Source: Flagellimonas myxillae
GTDB lineage: Bacteria; Bacteroidota; Bacteroidia; Flavobacteriales; Flavobacteriaceae
DNA: 64,000 bases
Reading direction: 5' to 3'
Assembly (NCBI RefSeq): GCF_023502235.1
Contig: NZ_JAMFLY010000002.1
Location: 248,001-312,000, forward strand
The translations under genes and the position numbers were made by a program. The notes under the pieces were generated by a model. That model did not search any database, was not told the DNA's origin, and saw only the letters and a program-made list of their open reading frames with translations. Below are positions 1-7,954 of this stretch, piece by piece (within the stretch, counting starts at the first letter, position 1; each line of letters opens with the position of its first letter).

Positions 1-740
1 GGAAAAATCAGCTCGTCCGTCGCCGGTTGTAGTGGAGTGATCAAACGGGATAATAGGGTGAAATTTTTATTGTGAACCCCGCCAGGATTCAGGGCATACC
101 GTCCCTCGATAATTTCCCAATCGTCGATACCGCCATTGTTGTACCGTATATCGTAGATGATTTCCGAGAATTCGGAGTACATATCCCCATTCTTGCTTTT
201 TTGCCTGTAGAAAGCTTTGCCATAATGAGGCCTATTAACATTTTGGATCGCTTTTTGAAAGGCCTTCCTTGCCAGACTTTTTGCAAAGCTGTCATCTTTG
301 GAGGCGGTAAGGGTGATTTCGTCAAGATTGTGCGTTAAGGGTTCAAGTGTTATGACCAAATCTGAGGCTTCGGAAAGCTCCACAACCTTTTTTTCGTAGC
401 TAATGTGCGAGAATATGATTTTAGTGGGCAGCGAATCCACGGCAACAACAAATTCACCTAGCTCATTACTGGAAGTCCCGGAAACTGACAATTCCACGGC
501 AATATTACAATAGGGAATAGGCTCCCCGGTATTTTGGTCAATTACCTTACCATTTATTTGTTGCGGTGTTGGGTTAACAGATATTTGTGCAAGTTGATGT
601 TCGAATGTGCCCGCATTTAACAATTCGTGTTCCAGGGTGTTCCCCGGCAATTGCCCCATTAAAAGAAAAAAAAATGCGAACAGTTGTGGAAATCTACTTG
701 CTTTTGTTTTGCGGGTAAGTGGCAATCTAGATTTTTTCAT
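1..740 (-). CDS. carboxypeptidase-like regulatory domain protein, C-terminus cut off by window edge
   Basis: The gene reads from ATG at 740 and is still open at base 1, so only about 246 N-terminal residues are present. It begins with a basic stretch followed by a hydrophobic segment (FPQLFAFFFLLMG), which looks like a signal peptide. From about residue 60 there is a CarboxypepD_reg-like beta-sandwich (INGKVIDQNTGEPIPYCNI, then GEFVVAVDSLPTKIIFSHI), as found at the N-terminus of TonB-dependent receptors and other flavobacterial envelope proteins. After it comes a segment with the sequence FYRQKSKNGDMYSEFSEIIYD, seen in large 'carboxypeptidase-like regulatory domain' proteins. No TonB plug is visible in the part present. 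It lies 61 bp downstream of fecR on the same strand, the place where a FecI/FecR-controlled outer membrane gene is expected. Outer membrane placement is inferred. Confidence 0.75.
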   Translation of the reverse strand, partial: MKKSRLPLTRKTKASRFPQLFAFFFLLMGQLPGNTLEHELLNAGTFEHQLAQISVNPTPQQINGKVIDQNTGEPIPYCNIAVELSVSGTSSNELGEFVVAVDSLPTKIIFSHISYEKKVVELSEASDLVITLEPLTHNLDEITLTASKDDSFAKSLARKAFQKAIQNVNRPHYGKAFYRQKSKNGDMYSEFSEIIYDIRYNNGGIDDWEIIEGRYALNPGGVHNKNFTLLSRLITPLQPATDELIF

Positions 741-801
741 ATTCAGAACAGTGCTTAGGTGAACAAAGCAGGGGAAAACCAATGTTCAAGGATACGAGGT
801 C

Positions 802-1977
802 TCACTTCGTGGGACTCGACCATATAGTTATATTCTTGTTTGCGACTTCATATTGGAAAGGGGTGTGCCTTTTAAAAAGATTCAATATTTCTTCCAGGGT
901 TTCCGTGGTAAACGTACCGGTGTACCTTCTGTCATTCAATTCGGGAGAATTGTTTTCAATGTTCACATCGAAATGTCTTTCCAATTTTCTTAGGATGTCT
1001 TCGAAGCGTTCATTGTAAAAGTCCAATCTGTTTTTGGTCCATGCAATAAATTCTTCCACGTTTACCTCCTGAACCACAAAATTATTGTTCTTTGTGGCTA
1101 CTCGCTGCCCCGGCTTTATCTCAATGGAGTTTGCTTTGTTTTCCGGGAGGGAGGGGTTGGAGACCACTATGCTACCCTCGGCCAAAACGGCCGAAACCAC
1201 TAGATCGTTCTTGTAATTGCTAACATTGAATTCAGTGCCGAAAACCGTGATGTTCATTTTCTCGGTATGCACAACAAAGGGTTGATTTTTACTTTGGGCG
1301 ACCTTAAAATATGCTTCACCCTCCAAATAAACGTTTCTATTGGCCAAGCCTTCGAAGGAAACGGGATACTTTAATTGACTTCCTGCGTTCAGCAAAATAA
1401 TCGACCCATCCGATAATTGCACTTCAAATCGACTTGCATAAGGAACCTTAAGTATATGGAACGTGGGATCAATATTAGTTTGGTCGGTTTTGCTATACAC
1501 CAGATTTCCATTTTCCTGATGTGCAATGGTTTTCCCTGCATCATTGGCAATATCATGTTCCGCACCCTTTTCCAATTCATGCAGGGTCCCATCCTCCAAC
1601 TCTAAGGTAATCTCGCTTTGGATTTCGTCCGTTGATAGGGCATCCTCGCCATTTGGCTTGTCAACAATAAGATTTATAATGAAGAATGTCGCCACCAACA
1701 CCAAAATTGCGGCTGCATATTTGGCAATGGTGTAGTACATTTTTTTTGACTCCATCTTGGGCTGGGTAGAAAGTCCAAAAGTTTTACGATACGCCTGGTC
1801 TACATCAAACGGGTTGTTAGCAAGGTCCAATCTATGGCTGGCCTTGACCATGTCCTTAAAATATTTCTGATTTTCAGGAATTTTCAACCATTCTTGCAAG
1901 GTTTCAAGTTCCTCGTCCGTAAGAACATCAGTAAGGTATTTTATGACCAGTATTTTCAAAATATGTAGTTTTAGCAA
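802..1977 (-). CDS. FecR family anti-sigma factor
   Basis: A 391-residue inner-membrane anti-sigma regulator that would hold the ECF sigma factor encoded divergently at 2095. The N-terminal cytoplasmic part (about 10-75) has the usual DEELETLQEWLKIPEN pattern. One membrane span lies at about 84-105. The periplasmic FecR domain is at about 175-270 (FHILKVPYASRFEVQLSDGS, then AEGSIVV). The C-terminal DUF4974 domain is at about 318-388 (LDFYNERFEDILRKLERHF). Odd point: the reading frame has no ATG before residue 43. The first usable codon is TTG at 1977, with another TTG at 1959 and ATT at 1962, while an ATG at 1987 opens a different, short frame. A non-ATG start or a small indel near the 5' end are both possible. 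Family assignment is secure; the exact start is not. Confidence 0.88.
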   Translation of the reverse strand: MLKLHILKILVIKYLTDVLTDEELETLQEWLKIPENQKYFKDMVKASHRLDLANNPFDVDQAYRKTFGLSTQPKMESKKMYYTIAKYAAAILVLVATFFIINLIVDKPNGEDALSTDEIQSEITLELEDGTLHELEKGAEHDIANDAGKTIAHQENGNLVYSKTDQTNIDPTFHILKVPYASRFEVQLSDGSIILLNAGSQLKYPVSFEGLANRNVYLEGEAYFKVAQSKNQPFVVHTEKMNITVFGTEFNVSNYKNDLVVSAVLAEGSIVVSNPSLPENKANSIEIKPGQRVATKNNNFVVQEVNVEEFIAWTKNRLDFYNERFEDILRKLERHFDVNIENNSPELNDRRYTGTFTTETLEEILNLFKRHTPFQYEVANKNITIWSSPTK

Positions 1978-2094
1978 TAGTATGCATTAGTGGGACGTAA
2001 AAAACCGGAAATACCCTTAAATATAATTTTGGGTTAATTTTTTGCTCTGAAAGAACCAATTAGATGAAGTTCAACAATCCGAACGACCAAAACT

Positions 2095-2652
2095 ATGGGT
2101 GAAGAAATTTTGTTCAGGCAGATTAAGCAAGATGATGCTGGAGCAATGAAGGAGCTTTTTCATTTATACTATGAGCCATTGTGCACCTATATTTTTCAAT
2201 TTACCCAATCCTCAGCGCATACGGAGGATATCGTTCAGAGTGTATTTATCAAACTGTGGGAGAAAAGACAGACCCTAACCATTACCACTTCCTTAAAGGC
2301 TTATTTGTACAGATCGGCTTATAACCATTATGTAGACAAATTCCGTGAAGGGAAAAAGAAGACCAAGTTACTGGAAGATCTCAAGTACGAAGCACTTTCT
2401 TGTGAGTCGCAAGACGACAATAGCTTATTTCACCAAAAGCTGGAACGAATCAAGAACTTAATGGACAGCTTGCCCGAACGTTGCCAACAGATCATTTTAT
2501 TGAGCAAACAAGAAGGATTTAAAAACAGGGAAATTGCGGAAAAATTGGGCATTTCCATTAAGACCGTGGAGGCGCAGTTGCGGATTGCCTTTCAAAAAAT
2601 CCGCGATGGTTTTGAAGAAAAGAAAATCCTATTCCTATTGTTTGGGAGATAA
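2095..2652 (+). CDS. ECF RNA polymerase sigma factor, FecI-like
   Basis: A 185-residue sigma-70 family factor of the Bacteroidota FecI type. Region 2 spans about 20-90 (HLYYEPLCTYIFQFTQSS, EDIVQSVFIKLWEKR). Region 4 spans about 125-175 with the helix-turn-helix (LPERCQQIILLSKQEGFK, then REIAEKLGISIKTVEAQL). It is transcribed away from fecR across a 117-bp shared region. This differs from the usual fecI-fecR co-directional operon of the phylum, so the sigma and anti-sigma are probably on separate transcripts. A TAATTTTG stretch (2024-2031) resembles a -7 box but no TTTG lies at the right distance. Targets are unknown; the neighbouring truncated gene at 1-740 is the obvious candidate. Confidence 0.92.
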   Translation: MGEEILFRQIKQDDAGAMKELFHLYYEPLCTYIFQFTQSSAHTEDIVQSVFIKLWEKRQTLTITTSLKAYLYRSAYNHYVDKFREGKKKTKLLEDLKYEALSCESQDDNSLFHQKLERIKNLMDSLPERCQQIILLSKQEGFKNREIAEKLGISIKTVEAQLRIAFQKIRDGFEEKKILFLLFGR

Positions 2653-2687
2653 AACAGGGGATTGCTCAAGACAGGCGCCCCCTTTAG

Positions 2688-3656
2688 TTAGTAACCAAGT
2701 TTAGTGCGCACCCGTTCCAAAACCCCATCCGCTACTTTTCGGGCTTTTTCCGCTCCAATGGCCAATGCCTCGTCAACCTCATCCAAGTGGTTCATATAGT
2801 ACTCGAACCTTTCCCGGGGCTCGGCAAATTTTTGCAGGATTAGTTCGAAAAGCGCCTGTTTGGCATGCCCGTAACCATAATTCCCACCAAGATAGTTGGC
2901 ACTCATTTCCTCGATTTGTTCGGGCAGTGCTAAAATTTTGTACAGGGCAAAAACATTGTCATTGGTAGGATCCTTGGGGTCTTCCATGGGCGTGCTGTCC
3001 GTTACAATACCCATAAGTTGTTTCCGCAGTTTTTTGTCGGGTTGGAATAAATTGATGGTATTCCCTTTGCTCTTGCTCATTTTTTCCCCATCGATGCCAG
3101 GAACATACATGGTATCCTGCTGCACTTTGGCCTCAGGCAGCACAAAAGTTTCCCCAAATTGATTATGGAATCGCGAAGCTACATCCCGGGTCATCTCCAA
3201 ATGTTGGAGTTGATCTTTGCCAACTGGGACATAATGTGCGTCGTACAATAAAATATCGGCGGCCATAAGCATGGGATAGGTGAACAGTCCTGCGTTCACA
3301 TCCTCTAGTCGGTCCGCTTTATCTTTAAAGGAATGGGCCAAGGTAAGTCGCTGGTAAGGGAAAAAGCAGCTGAGGTACCAAGCCAGCTCGGTAACCTGGG
3401 GAACATCACTCTGACGGTAAAAGACAGTCTTTTCAATATCCAATCCAAAGGCCAACCAGGTAGCTGCGGTGGCATAGGTGTTGTTGCGGAGTTCCGCCCC
3501 ATTTTTAATTTGGGTGAGGGAATGCATGTCCGCAATAAAGAGAAAGGATTCGTTTTCGGGATCATCCGCCATTTGGATGGCAGGAATGATTGCTCCTAAA
3601 ATGTTCCCTAAATGGGGTGTTCCCGTACTTTGGATTCCAGTTAATATTCTGGCCAT
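2688..3656 (-). CDS. trpS: tryptophanyl-tRNA synthetase
   Basis: A 322-residue class I aminoacyl-tRNA synthetase that charges tRNA-Trp in the cytoplasm. The HIGH-type signature is TGTPHLGN at 11-18 and the KMSKS loop is GEKMSKSKGN with KMSKS at 192-196. Length is normal for a bacterial TrpS. ATG at 3656 is chosen because homologues begin with this RILTGIQSTGTPHLGN run. Two inverted repeats sit directly upstream (3657-3672 touching the start codon, and 3683-3718), which could influence expression. It is a single gene, converging on the sigma factor gene with 35 bp between stops. Confidence 0.97.
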   Translation of the reverse strand: MARILTGIQSTGTPHLGNILGAIIPAIQMADDPENESFLFIADMHSLTQIKNGAELRNNTYATAATWLAFGLDIEKTVFYRQSDVPQVTELAWYLSCFFPYQRLTLAHSFKDKADRLEDVNAGLFTYPMLMAADILLYDAHYVPVGKDQLQHLEMTRDVASRFHNQFGETFVLPEAKVQQDTMYVPGIDGEKMSKSKGNTINLFQPDKKLRKQLMGIVTDSTPMEDPKDPTNDNVFALYKILALPEQIEEMSANYLGGNYGYGHAKQALFELILQKFAEPRERFEYYMNHLDEVDEALAIGAEKARKVADGVLERVRTKLGY

Positions 3657-3672
3657 GGCTCAATTTTGAGCC
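3657..3672 (-). promoter_or_regulatory. perfect hairpin touching the trpS start codon
   Basis: On the trpS strand the sequence is GGCTCAAAATTGAGCC immediately followed by ATG. The arms are 7 bp and perfect with a 2-nt centre. In RNA this would put a stable stem right against the initiation codon, in a phylum where initiation depends mainly on unstructured A-rich leaders. A role in translation control is inferred only. Confidence 0.4.
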
Positions 3673-3682
3673 GTAAAAGTAA

Positions 3683-3718
3683 CAATCCACATGAGATAAT
3701 AAAAGCGCATGTGGATTG
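3683..3718 (-). terminator. 11-bp inverted repeat between the GlsB-like gene and trpS
   Basis: CAATCCACATG (3683-3693) pairs perfectly with CATGTGGATTG (3708-3718) around a 14-nt loop. On the minus strand it lies 24 bp past the stop of the GlsB-like gene and is followed by a short T-rich run (TTACTTTTA), so a terminator for that gene is the simplest reading. It is also in the trpS leader region, so an attenuator-like role cannot be excluded. Confidence 0.5.
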
Positions 3719-3742
3719 GCAACGATAAAAGAAGTTAAAATG

Positions 3743-3985
3743 CTATTTTTTAAAGAGCCCGGCCACAAACAGAATGACCACGGCACCGATAACCCCGGTA
3801 AGTAAATCACCTACCAATCCAGAGCCGATTTGTACCCCGAGCACTCCAAAAAGCCAGTTGCCCACAGCACCGCCCACAATACCTAAAATGATATTGATCA
3901 AAGCGCCGAAGCCTCCCCCTTTCATAATTTTTCCGGCCAACCATCCTGCGGCCGCTCCGATAAGTATGGCATATAAAATTCCCAT
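3743..3985 (-). CDS. GlsB/YeaQ/YmgE family stress-response membrane protein
   Basis: An 80-residue, very hydrophobic, glycine-rich inner-membrane protein with about three membrane spans (GILYAILIGAAAGWLAGKIM; GALINIILGIVGGAVGNWLF; LLTGVIGAVVILFVAGLF). This is the transglycosylase-associated / GlsB family, linked to general stress in other bacteria; molecular function is unknown. The frame is open further upstream to 4132, but that extension is basic and soluble and overlaps plsC on the other strand, so ATG at 3985 is chosen. The hairpin at 3683-3718 probably ends its transcript. Confidence 0.88.
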   Translation of the reverse strand: MGILYAILIGAAAGWLAGKIMKGGGFGALINIILGIVGGAVGNWLFGVLGVQIGSGLVGDLLTGVIGAVVILFVAGLFKK

Positions 3986-4041
3986 AATCAAGTTTTTAAG
4001 GTTGTTCCTATAAAGATATTCAAAAATTCTACTTTTATGCC

Positions 4042-4773
4042 ATGCTTGGATTTTTGCGGAATATTGGGCATGTCCTGTACCGAATTTGGTTCTATTTATT
4101 GGTGGCCCTGCCCATTTTTGTCTTTTCCCCAATTTGGTTGTTAACTACGCTTTCCGAGAAAACCTATGCCATGTTCTTTCGTTTGGCCCGTAACCTTTGG
4201 GCCAGACCCATTTTGTATGGGATGGGGTGTTTTCCAAAAATCCTTAGGGAGCAGCAGATGGAAAAGGGGAAGAGCTATATGTTGGTGTCCAACCATACCA
4301 GTATGTTGGATATTATGCTGATGATGGTGGTGAGCAAAAACCCGTTTGTTTTTGTGGGCAAAAAGGAATTGGTAAAAATTCCCGTGTTCGGGTTTTTCTA
4401 CAAGCGCGTCTGCATTTTGGTGGATCGGGAGAGCATAAAAAGCAGGACCGGGGTGTATTTAAGGGCGCAGCGCAGATTGGATCAAGGATTGAGCATATGT
4501 ATTTTTCCTGAAGGTGGGGTGCCGGAAGAACATATTGTTTTGGATGCCTTTAAAGATGGAGCCTTTAAAATGGCGATAGCGCATAGAATTCCAGTAGTGC
4601 CCATTACCTTTTACGACAATAAAAAACGATTTTCTTTTACGTTTTTAAGCGGGGGTCCAGGTCGTATACGGGCCAAGGTCCACCATTTTTTTGAAACTGG
4701 GATTTTGGCCGAAGAGGACAAGTCCACTTTAAGGGAAGAGGTGAGGGAGGTGATATTAAAAGAACTAAGATAA
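4042..4773 (+). CDS. plsC: 1-acyl-sn-glycerol-3-phosphate acyltransferase
   Basis: A 243-residue PlsC/LPLAT family enzyme that acylates lysophosphatidate to phosphatidate at the inner membrane. The N-terminus carries one or two hydrophobic segments (about 12-36). The acyltransferase motif NHTSMLD lies at 84-90, with the catalytic H85 and D90 in HX4D spacing, and the second motif FPEGG is at 155-159. Normal length for the family. It converges on the lipoprotein gene at 4823 with a shared hairpin between. Confidence 0.92.
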   Translation: MLGFLRNIGHVLYRIWFYLLVALPIFVFSPIWLLTTLSEKTYAMFFRLARNLWARPILYGMGCFPKILREQQMEKGKSYMLVSNHTSMLDIMLMMVVSKNPFVFVGKKELVKIPVFGFFYKRVCILVDRESIKSRTGVYLRAQRRLDQGLSICIFPEGGVPEEHIVLDAFKDGAFKMAIAHRIPVVPITFYDNKKRFSFTFLSGGPGRIRAKVHHFFETGILAEEDKSTLREEVREVILKELR

Positions 4774-4804
4774 TTGCCCCCCTACGCTAGGCGAAGGAGG
4801 GCAA
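4774..4804. terminator. hairpin between convergent plsC and lipoprotein gene
   Basis: TTGCCCCCCTACGC and GCGAAGGAGGGCAA pair over 14 bp with two imperfect positions and a 3-nt loop. It lies directly after the plsC stop and 18 bp past the stop of the minus-strand gene, so it can serve both. There is no strong T-run on either side. Confidence 0.6.
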
Positions 4805-4822
4805 AAGTATATATAAATATTA

Positions 4823-6301
4823 TTAGGTGTCACATCCGCTATCGGAAATGGTCCATTGTTTTGTATTGACAAGATAATTATATGCTTCGGTTGCGCAGCG
4901 ATTAACCCCAATGGCATCTAAAGTAACATTATTGGTCAAGTCGTCTCCCCATGCTGCCCATCCTGATAATGTGGCCTCGTAATTGGGTCTAGAAAGACCG
5001 GAATTGTTGAACATTTTTTCCATGGATGCACCCTGATTTAACCCGGTAATTTCCCAGCTGCCGAGATTCTGATCGAAAGCTGATGCTCCACTGAACATGA
5101 ATCCCATGTTGGTAACGTTGCTAACATCCCAATTACTAAGGTCTTGATTAAATGACGAGGCACCTAGAAACATAGAATACATAAATGTTACATTGCTTAC
5201 ATCCCAATCACCTATGTCGCCGTTAAATAAGTACGCGTGATAGAACATGCCTCGTAAGTTTGTAACTCCAGAAAGATTTGGCTTATCAGTCGCTTCATAT
5301 TCCAGGTTGCCGCAACCATGAAAGGCATCCTGTAAACTTTCCCCCCATTGAATTGTTCCCCACTGTACAATACTTTTGACTTTTTCGTCGGAAGGGCTAT
5401 TGTAAAATAAGATTCTTGGAAACATTTCACCATTTATGGCAATGGTGTGGATGCCTGCTTTTTCATATGTGTGTTTAGGCGGCATACTAGTATCAATTTC
5501 CTCCACCGTTCCATCCCCCCAATCTATGATATATTTATAAGTGAGGTATTCGTCCGTACCAACTTCTAATTCTTCGTTGGCTACAGTAGTCTCCATGTTG
5601 ATAACAAAAGAGGTTTTGTCCAACGCATAAGGGGCGTCAGGGATATTCTCCACTACAATGGTAATCACTCCTTGGGCATTTTCATTACCATCGCTTACCT
5701 CCACCGTAATTTCATGGGTGGTTGCCGTTTCATAATCCAAGCTGGCATCATCCGCTAAAAGTATTTCCCCTGTGCTGTTATTGACCGCAAACAAATCATT
5801 GTCATTGGCAACAATAGAATAGGTAAGGTCGTCTCCATCAGGATCTTCGGCATTAATGGTTCCAATAACATCTGTACTGGAGGCATCTTCATAAACTTCA
5901 AATTCTTGCGCCTCAATTAGAGGAGCTTGATTGGAGTTGATGACATTGATCGTAATGGTCGCCGTAACCGTTTCAGTTCCGTCCGAGACACTGATCACAA
6001 TCTCATGGGAGGTGGCTGTGCTATAATCCAGGTTTTTGCCGTTGGCCACGCTCAAATCCCCTCTATCAGAAATAACAAATAAGTCGTTGTCATTGGTCAC
6101 AATTTCAAACGAAAGCGCATCGGCATCGGGATCAAAGGCTTGAATGGTGGCAAAAATGTCCACAGGAGAGCTGTCTTCTGGAGCACTGTATTCCAATACG
6201 GTAATTTCAGGACTTCTGTTTTCCTGTGTTGTTTCCTTTTCACAAGATGACAAGGACAAGGCACAGAAAATTGCGGTTAATAGGTAGCTTTTCAATTTCA
6301 T
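4823..6301 (-). CDS. cadherin / BspA-repeat surface lipoprotein
   Basis: A 492-residue lipoprotein. The signal peptide ends in LSLSSC, with lipidated Cys at 20. Two cadherin-like domains follow (about 32-125 and 126-225), each with the typical calcium-site runs (FDPDADALSFEIVTN, EDPDGDDLTYSIVAN) and the CADG-type ending SLDYETATTHEITVEVSDG. A PKD-like section (YIIDWGDGTVEE) comes next. The C-terminal third carries BspA/DUF285 repeats of about 26 residues (LRGMFYHAYLFNGDIGDWDV, SMFLGASSFNQDLSNWDV, FMFSGASAFDQNLGSW). Such proteins are exposed on the cell surface and used in adhesion in other bacteria; function here is unknown. A two-repeat regulatory box lies 84 bp upstream (6386-6415). Confidence 0.9.
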   Translation of the reverse strand: MKLKSYLLTAIFCALSLSSCEKETTQENRSPEITVLEYSAPEDSSPVDIFATIQAFDPDADALSFEIVTNDNDLFVISDRGDLSVANGKNLDYSTATSHEIVISVSDGTETVTATITINVINSNQAPLIEAQEFEVYEDASSTDVIGTINAEDPDGDDLTYSIVANDNDLFAVNNSTGEILLADDASLDYETATTHEITVEVSDGNENAQGVITIVVENIPDAPYALDKTSFVINMETTVANEELEVGTDEYLTYKYIIDWGDGTVEEIDTSMPPKHTYEKAGIHTIAINGEMFPRILFYNSPSDEKVKSIVQWGTIQWGESLQDAFHGCGNLEYEATDKPNLSGVTNLRGMFYHAYLFNGDIGDWDVSNVTFMYSMFLGASSFNQDLSNWDVSNVTNMGFMFSGASAFDQNLGSWEITGLNQGASMEKMFNNSGLSRPNYEATLSGWAAWGDDLTNNVTLDAIGVNRCATEAYNYLVNTKQWTISDSGCDT

Positions 6302-6385
6302 GATTGGGCTATTTTAAGATTAGGATTTAAAAATGCCTGCTATTTTTCATTTAGAAGCGTACAAACCAACCGATGTAGGTTTTGA

Positions 6386-6415
6386 ATTGACGAATGCCCC
6401 TTTTGGGTTGACGGA
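6386..6415 (-). promoter_or_regulatory. 9-12-9 direct-repeat box upstream of cadherin lipoprotein (LytTR-like geometry)
   Basis: Read on the gene strand: TCCGTCAAC, then a 12-nt spacer CCAAAAGGGGCA, then TTCGTCAAT. The repeat period is 21 bp. The same design occurs at 47318-47347, 49061-49090 and 57582-57611. The proximal half ends 84 bp before the ATG at 6301. A sequence TTGGTTTG lies about 16 nt past the proximal half and could be a weak -7 element. Identity of the binding protein is inferred. Confidence 0.6.
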
Positions 6416-6492
6416 ATTTTTGAGGTTTTGTCAGTTTGAGCGCGGTTAGGAGGTCTTGGCAGGCCATTAGCTCAAGTGAAATTCTTGGCGGC

Positions 6493-6505
6493 TGAGCGTA
6501 GTCGA
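6493..6505. repeat. REP-like unit TGAGCGTAGTCGA
   Basis: A copy of a short intergenic sequence that also occurs at 39964-40007 (as an inverted pair) and 45068-45080. From memory, similar TGAGCGGAGTCGA units are scattered through flavobacterial genomes; copy number here was not counted. Confidence 0.5.
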
Positions 6506-6543
6506 AGCAGTAAGAATTTTGTATTGAGAACAACACAACTCAA

Positions 6544-6621
6544 CCCCTCTCAAGAGGGGAAATGTTTTTGTTGTCAGGATTAGTCTCCCTTCTTGAGAAG
6601 GGAAGGTTTCGCAAAGCGAAA
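6544..6621. repeat. cluster of three short perfect palindromes
   Basis: CCCCTCT-CA-AGAGGGG (6544-6559), TCCCTTCT-TG-AGAAGGGA (6586-6603) and TTTCGC-AAA-GCGAAA (6607-6621). The first two are related by sequence. Three stems within 80 bp and no coding potential suggest a palindromic repeat element rather than an operator. Confidence 0.55.
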
Positions 6622-6796
6622 TCAGGGAACGGTTATTTTAAAACTTAGCAGAAAACCAGAACCTCTGGGAGCGGAACCCATTTGCACTAAAGTAGCATTT
6701 CACCACTGCCTCAATTTATGCTATCTTTACCTCAAGATTTTTATGAACCCTTTTTAGACCGATGTTCCGGCATTGCTCTAAATCAAGATATTAAAT

Positions 6797-7954
6797 ATGG
6801 GATGTAGCAGTTGTTCAACCGGCAAGGATGGACAACCGCGGGGTTGCAAGAACAACGGTACTTGCGGCACAGATGGTTGTAACAAGCTTACAGTCTTTGA
6901 CTGGCTTTCCAATATGTCGCTGCCCAGCGGTCAGAATCCTTTTGATTGCATTGAGGTACGATTCAAGAACAGTAGAAAGGAATTCTTTAGAAATGTCGAC
7001 AACATACCGTTGGCCATTGGAGATGTTGTGGCCACCCAGGCCAAATCGGGCCACGATGTCGGCATTGTTACCCTAGTGGGCGAACTGGTCAAAGTCCAAA
7101 TGAAACGCAAGAAAGTCGCTCTGGACGACAAGACCCTTCCCAAAATCTATAGAAAAGCCTCCCAGCGTGATATTGATATATGGCAAAAGAGTAGGAGCAA
7201 AGAGGCTGAGATTCAAAAACGTTCACGTGAAATAGCAATCTCCTTAAAATTGCAAATGAAGCTGAGCGATGTGGAATTCCAGGGCGATGGTTCCAAAGCC
7301 ACTTTTTACTATACAGCTGAGGAGCGGGTAGACTTTCGACAACTGATCAAGGACATGGCAAAGGCCTTTGGCATCCGCATTGAGATGCGGCAAATAGGAT
7401 ATCGCCAGGAAGCCCAACGTTTGGGTGGAATCGGTTCGTGTGGGCGTGAGTTGTGTTGCTCTACTTGGTTAACGGATTTTAGATCGGTAAGTACAGCATC
7501 TGCCAGATACCAACAGTTGGCTTTGAATCCCCAAAAATTGGCGGGACAATGCGGTAAGCTCAAATGCTGCCTCAACTACGAACTGGATATGTACCTAGAG
7601 GCCTTAAAGGACTTTCCTTCTTCTGATAGTAAGCTTCAGACCAAAAAGGGAATAGCCTTTTGCCAAAAGGCGGACATCTTTAAAAAGACCCTATGGTTCT
7701 CGTACCGGGACGACCCGGCCACTTGGCATGCCTTGGACAAGGATCACGTATTGGAAATCCTGGAGATGAACAAAAAAGGGGAGAAAATCGCCAGTTTGGA
7801 AGAATACGCCCAGGATAATGTGAGCGATGAGAAAATGGCCTTCGAAAATGTGGTGGGGCAAGATAGTCTTACTCGATTTGATCGCCCCAAAAGAAAGAAG
7901 CGGAACAAAAAGAGAAGAAAAAACAAACCAAAAGCTTCCTCCAATGCACAATAA
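6797..7954 (+). CDS. ricT: PSP1 domain protein RicT-like, Fe-S-associated
   Basis: A 385-residue PSP1/RicT family protein. The N-terminus is cysteine-rich (MGCSSCSTGKDGQPRGCKNN). The PSP1 core, about residues 50-290, includes the paired cysteine motifs CGRELCCSTW and CGKLKCCLNYE. In Bacillus RicT is part of an Fe-S-containing complex with RicA and RicF that affects RNA processing; in Bacteroidota the gene stands next to gliding gene gldH, as here, and its role is not established. The C-terminus is very basic (KRKKRNKKRRKNKPK), possibly nucleic-acid binding (inference). It overlaps gldH by 11 bp, so the two are cotranslated. Confidence 0.88.
   Translation: MGCSSCSTGKDGQPRGCKNNGTCGTDGCNKLTVFDWLSNMSLPSGQNPFDCIEVRFKNSRKEFFRNVDNIPLAIGDVVATQAKSGHDVGIVTLVGELVKVQMKRKKVALDDKTLPKIYRKASQRDIDIWQKSRSKEAEIQKRSREIAISLKLQMKLSDVEFQGDGSKATFYYTAEERVDFRQLIKDMAKAFGIRIEMRQIGYRQEAQRLGGIGSCGRELCCSTWLTDFRSVSTASARYQQLALNPQKLAGQCGKLKCCLNYELDMYLEALKDFPSSDSKLQTKKGIAFCQKADIFKKTLWFSYRDDPATWHALDKDHVLEILEMNKKGEKIASLEEYAQDNVSDEKMAFENVVGQDSLTRFDRPKRKKRNKKRRKNKPKASSNAQ

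Larger units (their letters stand above)
6302..6796. other. 495-bp gap: regulatory box, REP-like unit and three small hairpins
   Basis: No credible gene. From left to right it holds the leader and regulatory box of the lipoprotein gene (6386-6415), a TGAGCGTAGTCGA repeat unit (6493-6505), a run of three tight palindromes (6544-6621), and the ricT leader. In the ricT leader a TATCTTTA stretch at 6722-6729 loosely resembles a -7 element, without a matching TTTG upstream. Confidence 0.6.
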
